This document shows positions 1-8,585 of a stretch of DNA of 64,000 nt, piece after piece; positions within the stretch are counted from its first letter, which is position 1; every line of letters begins with the position of its first letter. The stretch lies in assembly GCA_934120645.1 (NCBI GenBank), contig CAKOUO010000006.1:11752-75751 (forward strand). Reading direction: 5' to 3'. The position numbers were made by a program, and so were the translations under genes. The notes beneath the pieces are model-generated. The model did not search any database and was not told where the DNA came from. It saw only the letters and a program-made list of their open reading frames with translations. This stretch comes from an uncultured Clostridia bacterium (GTDB lineage: Bacteria > Bacillota > Clostridia > TANB77 > CAG-508).

Positions 1-34
1 ATATACACATATAGTATAGAAAGGAAACTATAAT

Positions 35-238
35 ATGGATGATGTAAAAAAATTTTGGAATCAATATAAAGGAGCAATAATAGGAATAATTATTGCAATA
101 GTAATACTTGCTACAAGATTATATGATGTTATAGTAGGAATATTACTAATTTTAGCTGGAGCATTTTTAGGAAATTATGTGCAACAGAATAAAGATGAAG
201 TAAAATCAAAAATAAAAAAATTTATAGATAGAATGTAG
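35..238 (+). CDS. Small DUF2273-like membrane protein
   Basis: A 67-residue protein with two hydrophobic segments (about residues 13-30 and 33-47) and a basic C-terminal tail. Size, layout and position just upstream of nusB match the DUF2273 family, which in Bacillota usually sits beside Asp23/Gls24 envelope-stress proteins. The likely partner would lie left of the window and cannot be seen. An aaagga ribosome binding site precedes the ATG. The family assignment is from recollection of its pattern; the molecular role is unknown. Confidence 0.75.
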   Translation: MDDVKKFWNQYKGAIIGIIIAIVILATRLYDVIVGILLILAGAFLGNYVQQNKDEVKSKIKKFIDRM

Positions 239-249
239 AGGAATAAAAA

Positions 250-654
250 ATGAATAGAACAGCAATTAGAGAAAATGCTTTCAAATTAATATATAGCTTA
301 GAAATACAAAATGCAGAAAATTTAGAAGAACAAATAGATCTTTTTTTTGAAAGTAATGATATAACAGATAAAGAAGCACAAAAATACATAAAAAATGTAG
401 TTATAGGTATTAATAAAAATCAAACAGAAATATTAAATGATATAGAAAAAAATTTAAAATCAGACTGGAAAATAAGTAGAATTTCCAAAATGGATTTATC
501 TGTTTTAAAACTTGCAATATACGAAATAAAATTTAACCAAATACCATACAAAGTAGCAATAAATGAAGCAGTAGAAATTGCTAAAAAATATGGTGAAGAT
601 AAATCTAAAAATTTTGTAAATGGAGTTTTAGCAAGTATTGTAAAGGATATGTAA
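250..654 (+). CDS. nusB: Transcription antitermination factor NusB
   Basis: At 134 residues this is normal length for NusB, the all-helical RNA-binding factor that pairs with ribosomal protein S10 (NusE) in antitermination of rRNA operons. Family hallmarks are the start 'NRTAIRENAFKLIYSLE', the central 'ISKMDLSVLKLAIYEI' and the C-terminal 'VAINEAVEIAKKYGEDKS' followed by 'FVNGVL'. It is followed after 4 bases by xseA, so the two are probably co-transcribed, the usual clostridial order. Confidence 0.95.
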   Translation: MNRTAIRENAFKLIYSLEIQNAENLEEQIDLFFESNDITDKEAQKYIKNVVIGINKNQTEILNDIEKNLKSDWKISRISKMDLSVLKLAIYEIKFNQIPYKVAINEAVEIAKKYGEDKSKNFVNGVLASIVKDM

Positions 655-658
655 AATA

Positions 659-1852
659 ATGAAATATGAGAATATGGCAATAAGTGTTAGTGAATTAAAT
701 AGTTATATAAAAAACAAAATAGATGATGATGAAATTTTGAACAATGTTCTAATAAAAGGAGAAATATCAAATTTTAAAAATCATTATACAGGTCATATGT
801 ATTTTACACTAAAAGATGAAAACTCATTAATAAAGTGTATAATGTTTAAAAGTTATGCACAAAAACTTGAATTTATGCCAAAAGACGGAATGAAAGTTTT
901 TGCATTTGGAACAGTTTCTGTTTTTGAACGTGATGGTATATATCAAATTTATGTAAAAGCAATGCAAGAAGATGGAGTAGGTATTTTATATAAAAAATAT
1001 GAAGAACTAAAACAAAGACTTGAAGAAGAAGGATATTTTGATGAAAGACATAAGCAAAAAATACCATTAATGCCAAAAACAATAGGAGTATTAACATCAC
1101 AAACAGGTGCAGTAATAAGAGATATAATTAATGTAAGTACAAGAAGAAATCCAAATGTAGTTATAAAGTTATTACCAGTACCAGTTCAAGGAGAAGGAGC
1201 AGCAGAAAAAATTGCTGATGGAATAAGACTAATGAATGAAAAAAATATTGCAGATGTTTTAATATTAGCAAGAGGTGGAGGTTCTCTAGAAGACTTATGG
1301 CCATTTAATGAAGAAATAGTAGCACATGCAATTTACAATTCAAAAATACCAATAATATCAGCAGTAGGACACGAAACAGATTTCTCAATTTCAGATTTTG
1401 TTGCAGATTTAAGAGCTCCAACACCATCTGCAGCAGCAGAACTAGCAGTACCAGACATATATGAAATAAAACAAAAAATAAATTCATATCAAAGTAGATT
1501 AAGAAATTCATTAATAAAAAAAGTAGAAATTATGAAACTTAGATATGAAAAATGTATGTCAAGCAGAGTATTTAAAGAACCAAAAAGAATAATAGAAGAT
1601 AATTATATAAAAGTAGATAATTATATAAAACAATTAGAAAATATAATAGTTAATAAACAAAAAGAAGAAAAAACAAAATACATAGAATTAGTTTCTAAAT
1701 TAGATGCTTTAAGTCCATTAAAAACATTAACAAGAGGATATTCAATAATAGAACAAAACGGAAAAATTATAAATAGTGCAAAATGTTTAAAATCAAGAGA
1801 TAAAGTAAATTTAAAATTTAAAGATGGGGAAAAATCTGCAGAGATTTTATAA
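659..1852 (+). CDS. xseA: Exodeoxyribonuclease VII large subunit
   Basis: At 397 residues this is the catalytic large subunit of exonuclease VII, which degrades single-stranded DNA from both ends and assembles with several XseB subunits. An N-terminal OB fold ('VLIKGEISNFKNHYTGHMYF', about residues 25-45) precedes the catalytic core with 'GVLTSQTGAVIRDI' (about 143-156), 'ARGGGSLEDLWPFNEE' (about 204-219) and 'AVGHETDFSISDFVADLRAPTPSAAAE', followed by a long coiled-coil region. The xseB gene lies 0.6 kb downstream with one gene between. An in-frame ATG at 674 is an alternative start. Confidence 0.96.
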   Translation: MKYENMAISVSELNSYIKNKIDDDEILNNVLIKGEISNFKNHYTGHMYFTLKDENSLIKCIMFKSYAQKLEFMPKDGMKVFAFGTVSVFERDGIYQIYVKAMQEDGVGILYKKYEELKQRLEEEGYFDERHKQKIPLMPKTIGVLTSQTGAVIRDIINVSTRRNPNVVIKLLPVPVQGEGAAEKIADGIRLMNEKNIADVLILARGGGSLEDLWPFNEEIVAHAIYNSKIPIISAVGHETDFSISDFVADLRAPTPSAAAELAVPDIYEIKQKINSYQSRLRNSLIKKVEIMKLRYEKCMSSRVFKEPKRIIEDNYIKVDNYIKQLENIIVNKQKEEKTKYIELVSKLDALSPLKTLTRGYSIIEQNGKIINSAKCLKSRDKVNLKFKDGEKSAEIL

Positions 1853-1884
1853 ATCTTATAAATTAAATTGAGGAGATGTAAAAA

Positions 1885-2409
1885 ATGACAAATGGAACAA
1901 AAATAGTAATAGGTATATTAGCAGTAGCTTTAATAGCAGTAGGAATATCAGTTGGAGTAGGATTAAATAAAAAATCACCAAAAACAAATGCAAATAATAT
2001 TAACTATGAAAATAAAGATAATATATATGATTATCTAAATGAAGTAACAGAAGATAATACAGTTAATGAATCTAATAATAATACAAATGAAAATAAAACA
2101 GAAAATAATATAGAACAAAATAAAACACAAAACAATAATACAGAAACAGTAAGCAAAAATAATAATACAGTAGAAAATTTTACAGGTAAAGAAGAACAAG
2201 AAAGTCAAAAAGAAAATACAGGAGTAAGTGAAGAAGAAACAGCTATAAACCTAGCAAAGCAAGAGTGGGGAATAGATATAGATTCATTTAATTTTGAAGC
2301 TGTAAAAAATAATGACGGAACATATAATGTAACTGTTAGAGGAAAAACAGATGGAAATGCTGTTACAGTATATACAATAAATGTAAAAACTGGAACAGTA
2401 ACAGAATAA
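1885..2409 (+). CDS. Membrane-anchored protein with Asn-rich linker and PepSY-like domain
   Basis: This 174-residue protein starts with a single hydrophobic anchor (about residues 7-27). A low-complexity linker rich in Asn, Glu, Thr and Lys follows (about 33-110), then a compact C-terminal domain beginning 'EETAINLAKQEWGID' and ending 'VYTINVKTGTVTE'. The helix followed by beta strands with a 'Y.ITVD..TG.V' type ending resembles PepSY/YkwA-like domains, often extracytoplasmic inhibitors or sensors. It lies between xseA and xseB in the same orientation with its own gaggag site. The function is not established; the domain call is tentative. Confidence 0.6.
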   Translation: MTNGTKIVIGILAVALIAVGISVGVGLNKKSPKTNANNINYENKDNIYDYLNEVTEDNTVNESNNNTNENKTENNIEQNKTQNNNTETVSKNNNTVENFTGKEEQESQKENTGVSEEETAINLAKQEWGIDIDSFNFEAVKNNDGTYNVTVRGKTDGNAVTVYTINVKTGTVTE

Positions 2410-2428
2410 TATAAAAGGAAGAAGTAAT

Positions 2429-2650
2429 ATGGCAAAAGTAAATTTTGAAAATAATATGGAAAATTTAGAAAAAATAGTATCTGAATTAGAAAAAGGAGAT
2501 TTAAATTTAGATGAATCAATATCTAAATTTGAAGAAGGAATTAAAATTTCCAAAGAATGCAATAAAATATTAGAAGAAGCTGAGAAAAAAATAACAATAT
2601 TACTAGAAAAAGATGGTAATTTAGAAGAAGAAAATTTTACAACTGAATAA
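2429..2650 (+). CDS. xseB: Exodeoxyribonuclease VII small subunit
   Basis: This 73-residue protein is the small subunit that oligomerises on XseA to make exonuclease VII. The family signature is clear: 'FENNMENLEKIVSELEKGDL' followed by 'LDESISKFEEGI' and a coiled-coil 'ECNKILEEAEKKI'. An aaaggaag ribosome binding site precedes the ATG. It is separated from xseA by the exported PepSY-like gene. Confidence 0.93.
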   Translation: MAKVNFENNMENLEKIVSELEKGDLNLDESISKFEEGIKISKECNKILEEAEKKITILLEKDGNLEEENFTTE

Positions 2651-2671
2651 TAAGGGGATAGGAGCAAAAAA

Positions 2672-3115
2672 GTGAACAATAATTTTATGGAATTTATACA
2701 AAATAAGTATATATATATACCATTTTTATTATGGTTTTTAATTCAATTATTTAAAGTAATATATGATTTAGTAACAACTAAAAAATTCAATTTTAAGAGA
2801 ATATTAGGTGCAGGAGGAATGCCAAGTTCTCATACAGCTATTGTAGTATCACTAGCAACACTAGTTGGAAAGTATGAGGGAGTAGGTAGCCCAATATTTG
2901 CCGTAGCTTTAGTATTAGCAGCAGTTGTTATGTATGATGCATGTGGAGTTAGAAGAGCAGCTGGAAAGCAAGCTGCATTATTAAATAAAATAATTGAAAC
3001 ACCAGGATTAACAGGAATACAAGTATCAGAAAGACTAGTAGAAGTTTTGGGGCATACACCAAAACAAGTTTTAGTAGGTGCATTAATAGGAGTTTTAGTG
3101 GGATTAATAGCTTAA
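2672..3115 (+). CDS. Divergent PAP2 family (DUF212) membrane protein
   Basis: At 147 residues and four to five hydrophobic segments, this belongs to the DUF212 / divergent PAP2 family. Visible motifs are 'GAGGMPSSHTA' (about residues 48-58) and 'YDACGVRRAAGKQA' (about 89-102), which correspond to the phosphate-binding signatures of acid phosphatases. The substrate is unknown; lipid phosphates are an inference from the PAP2 relationship. Translation starts at a GTG, chosen because of the ggataggag site upstream and because the residues after it match the family N-terminus. Confidence 0.85.
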   Translation: MNNNFMEFIQNKYIYIPFLLWFLIQLFKVIYDLVTTKKFNFKRILGAGGMPSSHTAIVVSLATLVGKYEGVGSPIFAVALVLAAVVMYDACGVRRAAGKQAALLNKIIETPGLTGIQVSERLVEVLGHTPKQVLVGALIGVLVGLIA

Positions 3116-3153
3116 TTCCACAATTTTTATATAAATATTTAAGGAGGAAAAAA

Positions 3154-4815
3154 ATGACTGATATAGAAATTGCAGAAAATACTAAATTAGATAAAATAAT
3201 AGATATTGCAAAAAGATTAGAAATAGAAGACGAAGATATTGAATGCTATGGAAAATATAAAGCAAAAATTTCTAACAATGTTTACAAAAAAAATAAGAAT
3301 AAAAAAGATGGAAAATTAATACTTGTAACAGCAATAAACCCAACTCCATTAGGAGAAGGAAAAACAACAGTATCAATAGCAATAGCAGATGGACTTTCAA
3401 AAATTGGCAAAAAATCTATATTAGCATTAAGAGAACCATCTTTAGGCCCAGTATTTGGAATAAAAGGTGGAGCAACAGGTGGTGGATATGCTCAAATTGC
3501 ACCAATGGAAGATATTAATTTGCATTTTACAGGAGATATACACGCAATTACATCAGCAAATAATTTATTATCAGCAATGATAGACAATCATATATATTTT
3601 GGTAATGAATTAGACATAAAAGAAGTTACATGGAAAAGATGTATAGACTTAAATGATAGACAATTAAGAAAAATAGAAACAGGATTATCAGGAGAAAAAA
3701 ATATTGTTCAAAGAGAAGATGGATTCGACATATCAGTAGCATCAGAAATAATGGCAATATTATGCTTATCTGAAAATATAGAAGAATTAAAAGAAAAATT
3801 AGGAAATATTATAATAGGATTTAATTCAAAAAAAGAACCAATATATGCAAAACAATTAAATGCACAAGGTGCAATGGCAGTATTATTAAAAGATGCAATA
3901 AAACCTAATTTAGTACAGACTTTAGAACATACACCAGCAATTATACATGGAGGACCATTTGCAAACATAGCACATGGTTGCAATAGTATTATAGCAACAA
4001 AATTAGCAATGAAATTAGCAGATTATACAATAACAGAAGCCGGATTTGGAGCTGATTTAGGAGCTGAAAAATTCTTAGATATAAAATGTAGAAAAGCTGG
4101 AATAAAGCCAGACGCAGTTGTAATAGTTGCAACAATTAAAGCTCTTAAATATCATGGAGGAATAGAAAAAGATAAAATAAACGAAGAAAATTTAACAGGC
4201 TTAAAAAATGGAATGAATAATCTATATAAACATATAGAAAATATAAAAGAAAAATTTGGATTAAATGTTATAGTTGCAATAAATAAATATTCAACAGACA
4301 CAGAAACAGAAATAAATTATATAAAAGAAGAACTATCAGAAAAAAATATAGAAGCAAGCCTTGTAGAAGGATGGGAAAAAGGCGGAGAAGGAGCAATAGA
4401 TATTGCAGAAAAACTAGTTAAATTAACAGAAAAAGAAGAAGAATTTAGATATATTTATGAAGAAAAAGATAGTATAAAAGCAAAAATAGAAAAAGTAGCA
4501 AAAGAAATATATGGAGCAAAAGAAGTTAATTTTTCAGAAGAAGCTAACCAAAAAATACAATTAATAGAAAAATGGGGATATGGAAGCTTACCTATATGTA
4601 TTGCCAAAACACAATATTCATTTTCAGATGATTCAAAAAATTTAGAATGTAAAGAGCCTTTTAATATAACAATCAGAGATGTAAATTTAAAATCTGGAGC
4701 TGGTTTTGTTGTAGCTTTAGCTGGTAAAATAATGACAATGCCTGGATTACCAAGAGTTCCAGCAGCAGAAAATATTAATATAGATGAAAATGAAAAAATA
4801 GTAGGAATTTTTTAA
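3154..4815 (+). CDS. fhs: Formate--tetrahydrofolate ligase
   Basis: This 553-residue enzyme makes 10-formyl-tetrahydrofolate from formate, THF and ATP, feeding purine synthesis and one-carbon or acetogenic metabolism. The P-loop 'PTPLGEGKTT' is at about residues 63-72, followed by 'LREPSLGPVFGIKGGATGGG' and 'NLHFTGDIHAITSANNLL'. Other family blocks are 'ITEAGFGADLGAEKF' and the C-terminal 'MTMPGLPRVPAAENI'. Length matches the family (about 555). An aaggagg site lies 8 bases before the ATG. No other folate-cycle genes are in the window. Confidence 0.97.
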   Translation: MTDIEIAENTKLDKIIDIAKRLEIEDEDIECYGKYKAKISNNVYKKNKNKKDGKLILVTAINPTPLGEGKTTVSIAIADGLSKIGKKSILALREPSLGPVFGIKGGATGGGYAQIAPMEDINLHFTGDIHAITSANNLLSAMIDNHIYFGNELDIKEVTWKRCIDLNDRQLRKIETGLSGEKNIVQREDGFDISVASEIMAILCLSENIEELKEKLGNIIIGFNSKKEPIYAKQLNAQGAMAVLLKDAIKPNLVQTLEHTPAIIHGGPFANIAHGCNSIIATKLAMKLADYTITEAGFGADLGAEKFLDIKCRKAGIKPDAVVIVATIKALKYHGGIEKDKINEENLTGLKNGMNNLYKHIENIKEKFGLNVIVAINKYSTDTETEINYIKEELSEKNIEASLVEGWEKGGEGAIDIAEKLVKLTEKEEEFRYIYEEKDSIKAKIEKVAKEIYGAKEVNFSEEANQKIQLIEKWGYGSLPICIAKTQYSFSDDSKNLECKEPFNITIRDVNLKSGAGFVVALAGKIMTMPGLPRVPAAENINIDENEKIVGIF

Positions 4816-4925
4816 ATAATAGAAGGACAATAAGGATTAAAGAAATATTTCATATTATTTACAATTAATAAAAGAAGTTGGAATATGTATTAGTAAAAGA
4901 CTAAAATTAAATGAATAAAAACTAA

Positions 4926-5003
4926 AAAAAACCTCACAATAAAAAGAGAAATATAAATTAAAAATATTAATTTATAACAATTAAAGAGAAAGTGAGGTTT
5001 TTT
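4926..5003 (+). promoter_or_regulatory. Long hairpin in the gpr leader that contains the ribosome binding site
   Basis: A perfect 12-base inverted repeat (aaaaaacctcac at 4926-4937 and gtgaggtttttt at 4992-5003) encloses a loop of 54 bases. An inner 8-bp repeat (ataaatta at 4953-4960, taatttat at about 4968-4975) lies in the loop. The right arm carries the only good Shine-Dalgarno (gagg, 7 bases before the gpr ATG) and ends one base before the ATG. It also resembles an intrinsic terminator (stem plus T run). It may be a terminator for fhs, a translational block for gpr, or both. Confidence 0.65.
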
Positions 5004-5004
5004 A

Positions 5005-5940
5005 ATGTTTAACTTTAGAACAGACCTAGCAGCAGAAAGAAGAGACTTATACAAAAAAGCAAATAGTATAGAAAACGAAATAAACGGAATAGAGAGTACA
5101 AAGGAAGAAATAAATGAAAATATTTCAGTAGAAAGGGTAAAAATAACTAATGAAGAAGGAGAAAAAGCAATAGGAAAACCACAAGGAAACTATATAACAA
5201 TAGACATAAAAAAATTAAGAATAGCACAAGACGAAGATATAGAAAAATCTGCAGAAATACTATCAAATGAATTAAAACAAATATTAGATGTCCATATAGA
5301 TAAACAAGGAGAAATTTTAGTAGTTGGACTTGGAAATATATATGTAACACCAGATGCACTTGGACCAAAAGTAATTAATGAAATTGAAGTTACAAGACAT
5401 ATCATAAATTATTTACCACAATATGTAGAAGAAGGAACAAGAATGGTAAGTGCTATTTCACCAGGAGTTTTGGGGACAACTGGGATAGAAACAGTAGAAA
5501 TATTAAAAGGTATAGTAGACAACATTCATCCAAAACTTGTAATAGTAATAGATGCATTAGCCTCAAGAAGCATTGAAAGAATTAGTAGTACAATTCAATT
5601 ATCAGACACAGGTATTGTACCAGGAGCAGGAGTTGGAAACACAAGAAACGAAATAAGTCAAAAAACTTTAGGAATACCAGTTATAGCAATAGGAATACCA
5701 ACAGTAGTAGAAACTGCTGTATTGGTAAATGATTGTTTAGATTTATTTATAACAAAATTACAAGAAGAAGCTAAATCAAATGATTATTTAAATCAATTAA
5801 AAGAAGAAGATAATTATGAAGAAATAAAAGAAGCATTAGTACCAAAAGACTATAACTTAATAGTTACACCAAAAGAAATAGATGATTTAATTGAAAATAT
5901 GAGTGAAGTAGTTAGTAAAGGAATTAATATGAGTATGTAA
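5005..5940 (+). CDS. gpr: GPR endopeptidase (spore germination protease)
   Basis: This 311-residue aspartic-type protease cleaves small acid-soluble spore proteins during germination; it is made as an inactive zymogen in the forespore. The N-terminal 'FRTDLAAERRDLY' matches the propeptide and cleavage region. 'VVGLGNIYVTPDALGPKV' (about residues 110-127), 'SPGVLGTTGIET' and 'IDALASRS' plus 'IQLSDTGIVPGAGVGN' are core family blocks. It is somewhat shorter than Bacillus homologues. Its leader folds into a hairpin over the Shine-Dalgarno, and a bidirectional terminator follows the stop codon. Confidence 0.95.
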   Translation: MFNFRTDLAAERRDLYKKANSIENEINGIESTKEEINENISVERVKITNEEGEKAIGKPQGNYITIDIKKLRIAQDEDIEKSAEILSNELKQILDVHIDKQGEILVVGLGNIYVTPDALGPKVINEIEVTRHIINYLPQYVEEGTRMVSAISPGVLGTTGIETVEILKGIVDNIHPKLVIVIDALASRSIERISSTIQLSDTGIVPGAGVGNTRNEISQKTLGIPVIAIGIPTVVETAVLVNDCLDLFITKLQEEAKSNDYLNQLKEEDNYEEIKEALVPKDYNLIVTPKEIDDLIENMSEVVSKGINMSM

Positions 5941-5944
5941 AAAA

Positions 5945-5978
5945 AGCCTATTATTTTTTAATAATAGGCCTTATATTT
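5945..5978. terminator. Bidirectional intrinsic terminator between gpr and ytxC
   Basis: Inverted repeat agcctattatt (5945-5955) and aataataggcct (5960-5971) with a T-rich tail on the plus strand and five T residues on the minus strand. It serves the convergent genes gpr and ytxC; its left part overlaps the last codons of ytxC. Confidence 0.85.
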
Positions 5979-6817
5979 TTATTATTTTGATATAGTTTAC
6001 AAATATTGCAATCAGTGCAAATTTCGATTTTACTTTCAAAAATTAATCCTAGAGTATGAATAAATTCATCAACATAGTTATCAATAAGATGAATATAAAT
6101 TTTCTTAGGAAGTAATGTAAGTAGAGTATTTAAAGCATAATCGTTAGAAGAAAAACTTATATCAGACAAATATTTTGCTTTCATAATATTATCAGATATA
6201 TTTATAATATTTTTATTTTTATCTAATAAAATAGAATTATCATTAGAATAAATTAAATGTACCATGTCACAAGTAGAATGTTGAGAATTTACATATACTT
6301 TTAATAAAGAAACAAATTCAAAATATTCTTTTTCAATAACAAAAGTATTAACAGCTTGGTCAACAACTTCTTCTAATATTGATAAATAATCTTTTATCCT
6401 AAAATTGACAAAACCTGTTAAAATAATAGATTTATTTAATTCCAAGTAGGAAGAAAAGTCATTAATTAGACAATTATATTTTTGGTCAAAATATTTATTG
6501 AAATCATCTGAAAAAATATCAAAACAAATATTTAAAATTTCTTTTTTTTCAGAAGCTTCAAAATAAAAATAATTTTTTAAAATAAGAGTTTTTAAAAAAG
6601 TATCTTCAAGCTCATCTATAACAAGACAAGATAAAATACAGGAAAGTTCATGAATAAATTTTTTATCATCATTTCCTCTATAATGTATAATCACATTTTT
6701 ATAATTTTTAAATTTGTTAGAAGAAATACAAATATGGTCAAGTTCTATATAATCAAGTTCAGATAGCAGATAGTCTAATAAATTAGAATTGTTTGTTTTT
6801 ATACATATAGATTTCAT
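5951..6817 (-). CDS. ytxC: YtxC-like sporulation protein
   Basis: A 288-residue protein matching the YtxC family, known from sporulating Bacillota but without a defined biochemical role. The diagnostic block is the middle segment 'FVNFRIKDYLSILEEVVDQA' (about residues 137-156) followed by 'EKEYFEFVSLLKVYV'. The C-terminal part contains a small cysteine cluster ('CTDCNIC', about 272-278). It is convergent with gpr and shares its terminator. An aaaggag site precedes the ATG. The name rests on pattern recognition of the central block. Confidence 0.8.
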   Translation of the reverse strand: MKSICIKTNNSNLLDYLLSELDYIELDHICISSNKFKNYKNVIIHYRGNDDKKFIHELSCILSCLVIDELEDTFLKTLILKNYFYFEASEKKEILNICFDIFSDDFNKYFDQKYNCLINDFSSYLELNKSIILTGFVNFRIKDYLSILEEVVDQAVNTFVIEKEYFEFVSLLKVYVNSQHSTCDMVHLIYSNDNSILLDKNKNIINISDNIMKAKYLSDISFSSNDYALNTLLTLLPKKIYIHLIDNYVDEFIHTLGLIFESKIEICTDCNICKLYQNNKNIRPIIKK

Positions 6818-6915
6818 GAAAAAACTCCTTTCTAATCTAGTATCTGCTAAATTTATAAAAGTTATACAATATAATATGAGTTTTTTACTAAAATGAAATA
6901 TGTCCCAAATAATAA

Positions 6916-6954
6916 AAAAATAGTAAAAGGGAATAGTTCCTTTTTACTATTTTT
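6916..6954 (-). terminator. Intrinsic terminator after the GH57 gene
   Basis: Inverted repeat with arms aaaatagtaaaagg (about 6917-6930) and ccttttt plus actatttt (6939-6954), containing one bulged base. Read leftward it follows the branching-enzyme stop codon and runs into a T tract, so it ends the DUF4912-GH57 transcript. Confidence 0.7.
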
Positions 6955-8539
6955 AACTATAAATCATATAATCAATATCAGGAAATACACAATCTTTTTT
7001 TGAAATATCTTTCAAAAATTCTTCATCAATTTCATTATTTTTTATTTGATAATATAATTTTGTAAATCTACCTATGTGATCTTTTATTCTCTTTTTTGCA
7101 TAATCAACCATTGTTCCATTTGTAATAATAAATAGCCAATCACTACTTTGCGCAAGTAATAATTCTCTTGCACATTGATTTAAAGCTTTTTTCTTTAAAC
7201 CTTTAGCATTAGGGTAAAGATTAGCAAGTTCACACATTCTATCACCAGCTATATGTAAATGTTTATGAACATAATCATTAGAAGTATTTAACCAAACTTC
7301 ACTGTAACCATTTGCACCCCAACTAGAACGACAAGGTGAAGAAATTTGCATTTCTGGATATCTATCAATATATTCTGATGGTGTGATTAATTCAAAGTTA
7401 CAATCATCATAATAAATCTTTTTAAACAATATATATAACCAATATGGGCCTTCATACCACCAATGACCATAAAGTTCAGCATCATAAGGACATAAAATAA
7501 TAGGTGGTTTATCCATATATTGAGCCAAATCATTTATTTGTTTAGTTCTACAATCTAAGAAATGACCAGCTTGTTTTTCTGCAGAATCTTTAGCCCATTG
7601 GATATCATAATAATCTTTATTTTCAGTTTTTCCTGTAATTCTATAATATTTAATTCCAGTATGAACTCTAACACCATTATGAGCAATATAAGGTTTTATA
7701 TAGTCATAATCAGCATCATATCCTATATCACGATAAAATTCTCTATAATTAAAATCACCAGGATAACCATTAATAGAACTCCAAACTTGTCTTGATGATT
7801 CCATATCACGACCAAATGCTATTACTCCTTCTGGTGAAACAATAGGAGAGAAAGTTCCATATATAGGTGTAGGGTCTGCATATAAAATACCATGTGATTC
7901 TGTTATAACATATTCTATACCAAATTCTCTTAAGTATTTATCAGCTTCAGGAATATAGCCACATTCTGGAAGCCAAATACCACGAGGTTGTTTACCAAAA
8001 TATTTTTTATAAGTTTGAACACCAACTGCAATCTGAGCTTTTACAGTTTTTTCATTAACATATAAAATTGGAAAATATCCATGAGTTGCACCACATGTAA
8101 TAATTTCTAGTACACCAATATCCTGAAAATGTTTAAATTGACTAATTAAATCACAATTAAAAACATCTTTAAATAAATGTAAATCATTTGAATATCTATC
8201 AAAATAATATTTAGAAAGTTTATTTACTTTTTCATTATTAGCAGTTCTAACTAATTCTTTTTTTGAAAGTTCAATCATTCTTTTTAAATACTTAATATAT
8301 TTTCTTTGTAATAATTTATTATCTAACATTGAAAGTAGAGGAGGAGTCATTGACATTGTAATTCTAAATTTAACACCTTCATCAACTAACTTTTTGAAAT
8401 TTGTAAGTAATGGTATGTAGGTTTCTGAAATAGCTTCATATAACCAAGATTCTTCTAAATAATCATCACTTTCTGGATGATGAATAAATGGAAGATGTGC
8501 ATGTAATACAAAACTTACAAAGCCTTTTTTCTCTTGCAT
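6953..8539 (-). CDS. GH57 family 1,4-alpha-glucan branching enzyme
   Basis: This 528-residue protein has the length and order of the GH57 branching enzymes, which move alpha-1,4 chains to alpha-1,6 positions in glycogen. The N-terminal barrel strand 'FVLHAHLPFIHHPE' (residues 10-23) is typical. The probable nucleophile is Glu192 in 'GIWLPECGY' and the probable acid/base is Asp353 in 'ILCPYDAELYGHWW'. A C-terminal helical region containing 'SSWGANGYSEVWLN' follows. It lies 46 bases after a DUF4912 gene, a pairing I recall from other Clostridia. No other glycogen genes are in the window, so the polymer it acts on is inferred. Confidence 0.9.
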   Translation of the reverse strand: MQEKKGFVSFVLHAHLPFIHHPESDDYLEESWLYEAISETYIPLLTNFKKLVDEGVKFRITMSMTPPLLSMLDNKLLQRKYIKYLKRMIELSKKELVRTANNEKVNKLSKYYFDRYSNDLHLFKDVFNCDLISQFKHFQDIGVLEIITCGATHGYFPILYVNEKTVKAQIAVGVQTYKKYFGKQPRGIWLPECGYIPEADKYLREFGIEYVITESHGILYADPTPIYGTFSPIVSPEGVIAFGRDMESSRQVWSSINGYPGDFNYREFYRDIGYDADYDYIKPYIAHNGVRVHTGIKYYRITGKTENKDYYDIQWAKDSAEKQAGHFLDCRTKQINDLAQYMDKPPIILCPYDAELYGHWWYEGPYWLYILFKKIYYDDCNFELITPSEYIDRYPEMQISSPCRSSWGANGYSEVWLNTSNDYVHKHLHIAGDRMCELANLYPNAKGLKKKALNQCARELLLAQSSDWLFIITNGTMVDYAKKRIKDHIGRFTKLYYQIKNNEIDEEFLKDISKKDCVFPDIDYMIYS

Positions 8540-8585
8540 TATAATTCTCCTTTTTTTACTCTTTTTATTGGGACATATAGTTCAT

